A model generated the notes under the pieces. It had not been told where the DNA came from. It ran no database searches and worked only from the letters and a program-made list of their open reading frames with translations. Shown here piece by piece: positions 47,089 through 55,100 of a stretch of 64,000 nucleotides of DNA (within the stretch, counting starts at the first letter, position 1; each line of letters opens with the position of its first letter). Position numbers and translations under genes: made by a program. Source of the stretch: Salisaeta longa DSM 21114 (lineage in GTDB: Bacteria > Bacteroidota > Rhodothermia > Rhodothermales > Salinibacteraceae); NCBI RefSeq assembly GCF_000419585.1, contig NZ_ATTH01000001.1, positions 2,891,001 through 2,955,000 of the forward strand. The letters are read 5' to 3'.

Positions 47089-47247
47089 GGCTGTGTTTAA
47101 AAACACCTCGCGGACTGCGCCCGGTTGGAGAGCCGCTGCTGATGCGTTGTTCTGCATCGCTGTAGGCCCGCTACCCCTGCTTCGAACGCCGTGCAGCTCG
47201 GGCTTCCCCCACGGGCTCGCGCTCACGTTGATTTTTTAAACACAGCC
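47089..47247. repeat. Short inverted-repeat (MITE-like) element A
   Basis: This 159 bp element has perfect 15 bp terminal inverted repeats, GGCTGTGTTTAAAAA at the left and its complement at the right. It contains no open frame of use. It shares CTGCGCCCGG, GCCGTGCAGC and CACGGGCTC, in the same order, with element B at 52054-52176. The right end coincides with the last base of the kinase stop codon. The ends look like insertion-sequence termini, but no transposase or target duplication is visible. Confidence 0.6.
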
Positions 47248-49616
47248 TAACCGCCGCGTTGCTCTTGGGGCAACCGGACGGTGAACGTGGTGCCGTCGCC
47301 CGGCGTGCTCTCTACCGCAATGTCGCCGCCCATCAGGTCGACGAGGCGCTTGCAGATGGAGAGGCCCAGGCCGCTGCCTTCGTGGGTGCGGCGGTTCCCC
47401 GTCGACTCCTGAACGAAAGGCTCGAAAATCTTCTCCTGAACCGCGGGATCGATGCCCACGCCGCTATCGGCCACAGCAAACACCAGGGCGCCGGGCTCGG
47501 GGGTGCACGAGAGGGTAACCTGGCCGCCCTGTGGCGTGAACTTGAGGGCGTTGTTCAGCAAGTTTTGGATGATGTGCTGCAGGGCATCGGGGTCGAGGTG
47601 CGCCTCAATGGGCGAGGGGGGCAGCTCAAGCGTCATGGCGACGGCCTGCTGACGTGCCTGCGCCTCGAAGAACGCGAAGGTGTCGCGGAGGTGGTCGCCT
47701 ATGTCCAGCAATTGAGGCGACAATGCACGCGCACCGGCCTCTAGCTGCGAGAAGTCGAGGACGGCATTGAGGGTGTCGAGCAGGCGGCGGGCGCCGCGAC
47801 GGATCAAGCGGGTAAAATGGGTGCGTTCCTCGGGCGACGTCTCGATCAATTCGGCAAACCCAATGATGCTGGTAAGCGGGGTGCGCACTTCGTGGCTCAT
47901 ATTCGCCAAAAACGCCGATTTCATGCGGCTGAGCTCTTGGGCTTCATCGCGGGCCGCGCGCAGGGTGTCTTCTCGGGTGATACGATCGAGGACCGCCTCG
48001 GCATTTTGCGCCAGGATTTCCAGCAGGCGCACGTCAAAGGGATCGATGCCGTTTGTAGTCACCGAGGCCACCGAGATGATGCCATGTCGGCCAATGGGGA
48101 TGTAGGCCGCATGCTGCAACGGTGCCCGCGTAAATCCATCCTCAATAGCTGTTACGTCGTCATAAACAGCGGTATCGCCCGTGCGGTATGCTTCCGCCAC
48201 GATGCTCGCGCCATCCACGGCGTACACCGGGCGCGGCGCAATTGCGACATCGCTCGTTATTTTGGTGTAATACGGCACCAGGCGGTTGCCTTCACGCAGC
48301 CGTACAGCACTAATCGAATAGCCAAAGACCGCATCGACAAGGGTCAGGATGAGTTCGGCCACGTCATCGGCCGTGGTGGTCGCAAGCAAATCGCGAGAGG
48401 CCTTGTAGAGGGCCTCAACCCGCCGCTCGCGCTCTTTGCGCTGGCGCTCGGCGTCTTTCAGTTCGGTGATGTCAATCATGACGCCCACCAGCTCGTCGAC
48501 CTGTCCGTCGCGCGTGAGCACGCTCACCACGTCGCGCAGCCACACCACCGAGCCATCGGCCGCAATCATACGGTAATCGAACGAGTGGCGGCGCTTCTCC
48601 TCGGTTGCACGGGCGCAGTAGGCCGGCGCCCAGGCGCGGTCGTCGGGGTGCATGTGCTCCTGCCAGAAGTTGGGCTCGTCGAGCCAGCGCTCCGGTGGGT
48701 ACCCCAACAGGGCCTCCGCCTGCGGGCTAACGTAGGTGAACTGAAACGTATCGGGGGTGCCGCGCCACAGGATGGCCGAGGTCGACTGCACCAGGTCCTG
48801 AAACTGCGCCTCCTCGGCCTTGCGGCGGTTTTCGAGCTGCTGGTGCTGCGCAAACGGGACGACCGTAGACAGCACGAACGAGGCCCCGGCATGCGTGAGT
48901 TGCGTTGTGGTCACGTACACGTGCAGCGGCGCCCCGTCGGCCCGCGCAAACGTCCAGTCGCCGTCCAGCAGCTTCGCGTCGCTTGCAAGGGCTGTTGCAT
49001 AGGCCGCCTCGGCGCGCTGCTGATTTTGGGGGGTAGAAAAGAGAAACGGAGCAAACGGCTCTCCATGAAGCTCGGCGGGCGTGTACCCGAGGATGTCGGC
49101 GTAGGCGGCATTTACGTACACAAACCGCCCCTCGGCATCGGTCAGCGCGAGGCCCGCCGTGGTGTCGTCTAAAAGGGCGTGCGGCGGGGGTCTAGTAGGC
49201 AACGGGCGGGCGGGTGATGGAGCCGCGAGGGCCGCGAGGTCGCGCAGCGTCGTCGCGGGATCGGCGGGCAACTGCTGCGGCGTACGGGGCGCCGGGTCCA
49301 CCGCACAGAGCACAGCCGCCGCGCCGTCATCGGGCGGCGGCAGCGACGTGCCGGCAAGGAAGCGCAGGTCGTCGGCCGCGAGCGCCGCCACGTCGTCGGA
49401 CGCACAGTCTGGGATGCAAAGGGGCGCCTCGGCAGCGTGTACGTAGGCGCACACCGCCCGCAGCGCCTCATGCGAAAGCGGCAACGCACCGTCACACGCA
49501 AGCACGCGCCATCGCTGATGCTGGCGGATGCCAATGAATGCACCAGGTGTTTGAAAGACCGACGCGGCAAGCCGCGCAAGGCGTTGCGAAGTAGAAGGCA
49601 CCGAAGGGGTGGACAC
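47247..49616 (-). CDS. GAF/PAS multi-sensor histidine kinase
   Basis: The product has 789 residues. Domains in order are a GAF-like region (about 10-130), PAS (147-255), PAS-PAC (268-385), GAF (398-545), HisKA with phospho-acceptor His575 (SHEVRTPL), and HATPase_c (670-785) with N-box [11 protein letters not shown]1 DSGVGID and G2 GSGLGL. No transmembrane segment or signal is seen, so it is a cytosolic sensor, perhaps for redox, light or small ligands. No receiver domain is attached; a solo receiver is encoded nearby. The start is GTG 49616, directly after an inverted repeat and tandem repeats. The stop codon borders element A. Confidence 0.92.
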   Translation of the reverse strand: MSTPSVPSTSQRLARLAASVFQTPGAFIGIRQHQRWRVLACDGALPLSHEALRAVCAYVHAAEAPLCIPDCASDDVAALAADDLRFLAGTSLPPPDDGAAAVLCAVDPAPRTPQQLPADPATTLRDLAALAAPSPARPLPTRPPPHALLDDTTAGLALTDAEGRFVYVNAAYADILGYTPAELHGEPFAPFLFSTPQNQQRAEAAYATALASDAKLLDGDWTFARADGAPLHVYVTTTQLTHAGASFVLSTVVPFAQHQQLENRRKAEEAQFQDLVQSTSAILWRGTPDTFQFTYVSPQAEALLGYPPERWLDEPNFWQEHMHPDDRAWAPAYCARATEEKRRHSFDYRMIAADGSVVWLRDVVSVLTRDGQVDELVGVMIDITELKDAERQRKERERRVEALYKASRDLLATTTADDVAELILTLVDAVFGYSISAVRLREGNRLVPYYTKITSDVAIAPRPVYAVDGASIVAEAYRTGDTAVYDDVTAIEDGFTRAPLQHAAYIPIGRHGIISVASVTTNGIDPFDVRLLEILAQNAEAVLDRITREDTLRAARDEAQELSRMKSAFLANMSHEVRTPLTSIIGFAELIETSPEERTHFTRLIRRGARRLLDTLNAVLDFSQLEAGARALSPQLLDIGDHLRDTFAFFEAQARQQAVAMTLELPPSPIEAHLDPDALQHIIQNLLNNALKFTPQGGQVTLSCTPEPGALVFAVADSGVGIDPAVQEKIFEPFVQESTGNRRTHEGSGLGLSICKRLVDLMGGDIAVESTPGDGTTFTVRLPQEQRGG

Positions 49617-49617
49617 A

Positions 49618-49636
49618 GTAAAACGGGGCGTTTTAC
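49618..49636. promoter_or_regulatory. Palindrome touching the kinase start
   Basis: A perfect inverted repeat, gtaaaac-ggggc-gttttac, ends one base before the GTG start of the histidine kinase on the minus strand. A transcript hairpin here would hide the start region; alternatively it is a protein-binding operator. Confidence 0.5.
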
Positions 49637-49640
49637 GCGC

Positions 49641-49676
49641 CGATCAAATTCGATGGACCGGTCAAATCCGACGGAT
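49641..49676. repeat. Tandem 18 bp direct repeats upstream of the kinase gene
   Basis: Two abutting 18 bp units, 49641-49658 and 49659-49676, agree at 14 of 18 positions (both CG-TCAAAT-CGA-GGA in outline). They lie 25 bp upstream of the kinase start and could be a paired activator site. Confidence 0.5.
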
Positions 49677-49796
49677 ACGCTCCAGCGCGCAGCGACGCGG
49701 GTGCACAGAGGGGCCGTCTCGCGTCGGCCGCGTCGCCACACAGCGGGAGATCAACGTCGTCACAGCTCACAGCAAGCTGGAAGGTGCCGTACCGCC

Positions 49797-50642
49797 TTAT
49801 TCCATCAAAAGGTCCAGCAAGTGCCCGATGCGCTGGCGCATGCGGCGGCGGTCAACGACCATATCGACGAAGCCGCGTTCGAGCAAAAACTCGGATCGCT
49901 GGAAGCCTTCGGGAAGGTCGGAGCCAATGGTTTCGCGAATCACGCGCGGCCCGGCAAACCCGATGAGGGCCTCCGGCTCGGCGATGTGCACGTCGCCCAG
50001 CATGGCAAACGAGGCCGTAACGCCACCGGTGGTGGGGTGCGTAAGCACGGAGATGTAGGGCAGGTTGGCTTCATCGAGGCGGGTGAGGTGGGCGCTCGTT
50101 TTGGCCATCTGCATGAGGCTCAGCGCGCCCTCCATCATGCGCGCGCCGCCGCTTTGGGAAATGATAATCAGTGCGCGCCCCTCGGTGTAGGCCCGCTTGA
50201 CGGCCCGCGCGATAATTTCGCCCACCACCGAGCCCATCGAGCCGCCAATGAACCCGAAGTCCATGGCTGCAATGGAGAGCGGGTGCCCGTAGAGCATGCC
50301 CGTCGCCGACTGGGCCGCTTCGTTCCGGCCGGTCTTTTTCCGGGCCTTCTCCAGCCGTTGCGTGTAGGACTTGCGATCTTCGAAGTGAAGGGCATCTACC
50401 GAGAGCAGGTCGGTATCGTGCAGGGTGTAATCGCCATCGTCGAACAGAAAGTCGAAGTAGCGATGGCTATCCATCCCAAAGTGATAGCCCGAGCTTGGAA
50501 AGACGAGGAGGTTGTCCTCCAACTCGCGGCGCGTGGTGATCTCGCCGGTTTTGGGGCACTTCACCCATTGCCCCTCGGGCATGTCGTTCTGGTCCTCGCG
50601 GGCCGTGAGGATACCAGCTTTTTTGCGTCGGAACCAAGTCAT
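49797..50642 (-). CDS. accD: Acetyl-CoA carboxylase carboxyltransferase beta subunit
   Basis: The product has 281 residues from the ATG at 50642 (MTWFRRKKAGI). AccD with AccA transfers carboxyl from biotin to acetyl-CoA in fatty-acid synthesis. The carboxyltransferase core is clear: DFGFIGGSMGSVVGE, SGGARMMEGALSLMQMAKT, THPTTGGVTASFAMLGD and GFAGPRVIRETI. The N-terminal zinc ribbon is degenerate: KCPKTG and FPSSG stand where CxxC pairs are usual, so only one of four cysteines remains, as I know from Bacteroidota AccD. No accA is in the window. Confidence 0.95.
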   Translation of the reverse strand: MTWFRRKKAGILTAREDQNDMPEGQWVKCPKTGEITTRRELEDNLLVFPSSGYHFGMDSHRYFDFLFDDGDYTLHDTDLLSVDALHFEDRKSYTQRLEKARKKTGRNEAAQSATGMLYGHPLSIAAMDFGFIGGSMGSVVGEIIARAVKRAYTEGRALIIISQSGGARMMEGALSLMQMAKTSAHLTRLDEANLPYISVLTHPTTGGVTASFAMLGDVHIAEPEALIGFAGPRVIRETIGSDLPEGFQRSEFLLERGFVDMVVDRRRMRQRIGHLLDLLME

Positions 50643-50747
50643 AGTCTCAGTAGCAGATCCCAAAGAGCACATCATCAGAAGGTGCACGCTACGGCGCGCA
50701 ATTCCAAATCCAACACCAAAAATGCAAAAACACCGGGCGGCGGGCGG

Positions 50748-52028
50748 TCAGGACAGCGCGTGGCGGGTGGCCGCAACGATGGAGGGGCGCACGCCCACGT
50801 GCCGCGAGACGGCCCGATACACCCACACGTTGCGGGCTGCGAGGCTCACGGCCGTTGCGAGGGCCGCGCCCAGCGGACCCATCAGGTGAATGCCCACGAG
50901 GTTGAGCACAAGGTTGAGCGCCGCGATGGCCACCGAGATGCGCATGCTGAGGCGCTCGTGTCCGCTTGCCACCAGGAGGACCGTTGCGCTTCCGGTGGCT
51001 GCATTGGCCAGGTAGCCGCCCACCAGGCACAGCAGCAGCGGGTGGGCGGCGGCATACGACGGGCCAAAGAGCGCGAGCAGCGACGTCCCCGCCGCCACGA
51101 GCACGCCCGCGACCAGCAGCGACGGCCAAAAGTGAAGGTGCACGAGGCGATGGACCAACCCGGGAAGCGCCGCGCGGCGCTCATGCAAGCAGCGCGCCAG
51201 GCGCGGGGCGCCCACGGCATCCACCGCGACGCCCACGAGGGTCGTGACCTGGGCAAGCCGAAGCGCCACGGCGTAGAGGGCCACGTCGGCTTCCGGGCGC
51301 AGCCCGCCCAGCATCAGGACGTCGCTTTTGGAGAGGACGAGCGTGGCGCCGTCGGCGATGAGCAAGGGCAGCGCCACGGCGAGCAGGCCGCGCGGGGCAA
51401 ACGACGGGGCTGCAGACGAAGCGGGCGGCGCGGGGGCTGCCCGTTGCAGGCCCCACGCGCCCCACAGACCTGCCACGGCGCAGAGGCCCACCAGCAGGAG
51501 CGTCGGCGAGGCCCCCAGAACCCACACGCCGCCCACGAGGCCCCCACCCAGCAGCACAGGACGGAGCACCTGCGGCGGCCCGTACGCCCACTGGGGGCGG
51601 TCGGCCAAGCGCAGGCGGTTGGTTTCGAACAGCGACAGCGCGGTCGGCAGCAGAAAGAGCCCGGCCCAGCCCAGCGCGGGCCCCGCGATGTCGTACGTCC
51701 ACAAGAGGCTCAGCAGGCCGGCCAGGGCGAGGCCCACGCCGCCGATCAGCCAGCGCCCCGTGCGCAGCACGCGCCGCGGCGTTGGGGTTTGCGGAAGCAC
51801 CTGAAAGAGCGCCGACGGGAGTCCCAGCGCGGCCAGTCGGGCCAGCACAAACGTCCAACCCAGCGCCAGTGCGTAGGTGCCATAGTCGGCCACCGAGAGC
51901 CAGCGCGCCAGCAGCACGTGCGTGGCAAACCCGAGCGCGCCGCCCACAACGTGCAGCACCAGCACCGCGCCGGCGCCGCGCGCCAAGCGTGTGGTGAGGT
52001 GATGCAGCACGTTGGAGCGAAAAGGCAC
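50748..52028 (-). CDS. Wzx-like polysaccharide/lipid-linked oligosaccharide flippase
   Basis: The product has 426 residues with about twelve hydrophobic segments and an MVF/MATE-like layout: an N-terminal GGALGFATHVLLARWLSVADY, matching the first Wzx motif (ARWLSVADYGTYALA), and LSKSDVLMLGGLRPEADVALY in the middle. The start is GTG 52028. These exporters flip lipid-linked glycans across the inner membrane. It lies between accD and porU on the same strand. The glycosyltransferase gene and uppP elsewhere in the window fit a glycan pathway, although no complete gene cluster is present. Confidence 0.82.
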   Translation of the reverse strand: MPFRSNVLHHLTTRLARGAGAVLVLHVVGGALGFATHVLLARWLSVADYGTYALALGWTFVLARLAALGLPSALFQVLPQTPTPRRVLRTGRWLIGGVGLALAGLLSLLWTYDIAGPALGWAGLFLLPTALSLFETNRLRLADRPQWAYGPPQVLRPVLLGGGLVGGVWVLGASPTLLLVGLCAVAGLWGAWGLQRAAPAPPASSAAPSFAPRGLLAVALPLLIADGATLVLSKSDVLMLGGLRPEADVALYAVALRLAQVTTLVGVAVDAVGAPRLARCLHERRAALPGLVHRLVHLHFWPSLLVAGVLVAAGTSLLALFGPSYAAAHPLLLCLVGGYLANAATGSATVLLVASGHERLSMRISVAIAALNLVLNLVGIHLMGPLGAALATAVSLAARNVWVYRAVSRHVGVRPSIVAATRHALS

Positions 52029-52053
52029 GCGGTGCAGCCGGTTGGTTGATGAG

Positions 52054-52176
52054 GCGCTGTCTGAACATCCTTCGGGCCCTGCGCCCGGCCGGAGGGTCGC
52101 TACCGTGGCTTTGAGCGCCGTGCAGCAGCATCGTGCGCCACGGGCTCACCAAGCCACTGGCTTTTTCGGGCAGCGC
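52054..52176. repeat. Short inverted-repeat (MITE-like) element B
   Basis: This 123 bp element has imperfect terminal inverted repeats (GCGCTGTCTGAACA at the left; right end complement GCGCTGCCCGAAAA, 11 of 14 alike). It shares three 9-10 bp blocks with element A in the same order. An internal inverted pair ccgtggc/gccacgg is also visible. Its right end abuts the porU stop codon. It has no coding capacity of note. Confidence 0.6.
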
Positions 52177-55100
52177 TTAGCGAATGACCACCACCTTGCC
52201 AATCTCGCCGGAGTGGGTTCCATCCTCGGCGTCCATCCGCACGCGGTACAGGTACACGCCCGTGGCCACGCGGTCGCCGTCGGCATCGCGGCCGTTCCAG
52301 CGCAGCATGTTCCATCCGGTAGTGCGCAAGCCCAGCCCGTCGTTCAGGGTGGCGCCATCAAACGTGCGCACGAGGCGGCCCGCGACGGTGTAAATCCGAA
52401 GCTGAAAGTTCTCGGGGCGCGTGCTTCCGCCTTTAACCCGAAAGGCAAAGGTGGTGTGCGTGTGCATCGGGTTGGGGTACGGGTACATGGCCTCAATCAC
52501 CTGATTTTCCTGCACGCGGAACGTGACGAGCGCAGGATCGGCCATGGCATTGCCTTGCGGGTCGCGCGCTTCCACCTTGAGGGTGTAGGTCGAGTCGCGG
52601 CCGGTAAAGTCGGGCGTGTAGAGCAGCCGAACCGACGATGAATCGTCGTTGGGATCGGGCGGCTGCAGCTTGAGGGCCGGGCCGCTGAAGGAGACGCGCC
52701 GGTAGGGCGACCCCAGGCCAATGTTTGGCGCCGGCAGCCCGCCCTTAATCGCGACCGTGTAGAGGCTCGTGTCGGCCAGCGACGCATACGGATTGTCGTC
52801 TTGCGCCACAATCTCGAAGGTGGGCGTGGTGGAGACGAACGGCAGCGCCGGATCTTGCAGGTTGGAAAGCGCCGCCGGGGTAAACGGTAGGGCGCGGCCC
52901 TCCACCAGTACCTCCACCACCGGCGCGCGCGCATCGGACTGCACCACAAACGAGCGCACCGCGACGTTATTGAAGGTGCGCGCCTCCGCGAGGGCCGTAT
53001 GGGCACGAACGGCCAGCTGGTTGCGGCCGTCGCGGTTAAACGTGGGCACCGTGAACGTCACGGAAGCCGTCGCGCGGGCCTCGAGGCCGGCGAGCGTATC
53101 CACCGGCACGGTCGTCGATACGTTCTGGGCATCGGTGAGGGTGTACGACACCACAACGGGTGCATCAGCCGGGGTGTCGCTCAGGTTGCGCACCACGGCG
53201 TCCACGCGCAAGGGCGCGCCCTCGCGGAGGGTGTCGGCCGAGAACGTGAGGGTCGACGGGTCGATGGCCAGCTCCGGCGGCGGCACGAAGCCTACGGTCC
53301 ACCGGTTCAAGTCGGGCGCTTGGGCGCTGGTGGAGTCCACGAAGGTGCCCTCCAAGAAAATGCGTGGATGAGCGCGGGCGTCGATGGACGACAGGTCGAT
53401 GGTTCCATCAAGGCCCCGGCGCTCGCGGAAGAGGAGGGTTGAGTCGCGGGCGGAGAAGACCGAAACGCCAAACTGCGCGGTCGATGACGCCGCGTTGGCC
53501 TGCCAGGCGAGGGATTTCCATGCGCGCACCGGACCAATAGCGGGCGTCGTGGTGATGCCCTTCTGGTGGGGAAAGGTGGGCGTGAGCTCCAGGAAAATAT
53601 CGGGCGGATCGTTGGGGCCGGGCGGCGACACGCGCTCTATGGTGCGCTGGGGGTGGCCCACCTGCGTGGCCAAAATCCACAGATGGTTGTACGTAAGGGT
53701 ATCCATGGCCGTCGTGTACGGCTGCGGCGCGGGCTGCGTGCCCAGGTTGCGGAACAGATCCTTCACGCGGTCGGGAATTTGCGGCCCGCTCCGGCGGCCC
53801 AGGTGGCGGGTGCGCACGTACACAAGGTTTTCATCGCGCGCATGCTGGTCCAAAAAGGCGGCGAGCTTATCGATGGCCTCCGTCTGATCGCCCACATCGT
53901 CTTCCAGGTCATCGCGCAGGTCGAAGGTCGGAAAGGACTCGCTGGCGATCACCTCGCTGCTGCGTTCATCAATGACCAGCACGCTAAATCCGAACTGCAG
54001 GTACGCGTAGTTTTGCGCGCCGTAGGCGAACCCGCTGTTGCGCGAGCCGCTTCCGCGCTCGGAGTTGATCTCCAGCGGAATGCTAAAGGTGTTGAAGCTC
54101 CATTGCTGGGGCGCATACGAGATGCGGGTCGTGGCGTTGGCCTGAAAGAGCGGATCTTGCTGCAGCCAGCCCGCTTCTGCAAACGCCGTGGCCACGGTAA
54201 ACCGCGCCGTCTGCCAGGTGCCCTCGGTAGATGCGATGCGGGCGCGCCAGTAGTACGTGGTGTTGTCGAGCAGCGGCTGCGAGGGTTGCCAGGCAAACGT
54301 GTAGTCGTCCACCGCTTCCTCATGGGTGCGCAGGGCCGGCGAGTTGAAGGCGGCCGTGGTGTCGAGCTGAATGACGATAGGCACGGACGTACGGCGCACG
54401 CGCTGTACGCTGCCCTCCAGCGTGGGACGCCGCGTAGAAACGCGGGCGACGTCGGAGGGCGCGAGCAGCGTGAGGCCGGCATCAAACACGGTGGTCGATT
54501 GCGCGCCGGTGTTGTTGGTTTCGTTGGCCTCGGGGTAGCGAGCCGTCGCGTCGGCGCGCGCGGTAAACGTGTTCGTGCCGGCGGTCTCGGGCGTTAGCTG
54601 GATCTCAAACCGCGGCGCCTGCCCTTTCGCAAAGCGTGGCACGCGCCGGTCAAACACCTGCGTCTGACCGTCGGGGCGGGTCCAGCGCAGCCGGACGTCT
54701 ACGCTGTCGCGTGGCACGAGGCCCAAATTCCTGACGGTGGCGGCTACCGTGATGCGATCGGTTACGTTAGGGGGCGACGGCGACACCTGCACCTGCTGAT
54801 TGCGCACGCGAAAGTCGGGCCGGTCGGCGATGCTGATGCGCGTGGCGGGGTCGCCCAGAAGGCCGTACTGCAGCAGGTGGCGCACATAAAACGAGCTGGA
54901 CCCGAACTGATCGGCAATCTGGCTCTTGGCGGACTGCACCGCGCGGCCCAGCACGCGCATCGTGTCGGTAAACACGCGCACGTTCACCGCTTCGTTGATG
55001 CGCGCAGAGGGCAGCAAGTAGCTCAGCGCCGACGACCCAAAGTGCGCGATGCCGCCATTAAGAGCGCCCGGCTCCACGCTGCCATCCGGGGCAATGCTTC

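Noticed and set aside
45700-47100. 466-codon + strand frame over the EEP lipoprotein gene
   Set aside because: It has low-complexity translation; the minus strand encodes a lipobox and EEP catalytic motifs.
49437-52049. 870-codon open frame on the + strand
   Set aside because: It runs antisense to accD and the flippase gene, has low-complexity Arg/Gln/His-rich translation and no domain; it is a by-product of high GC codon bias.
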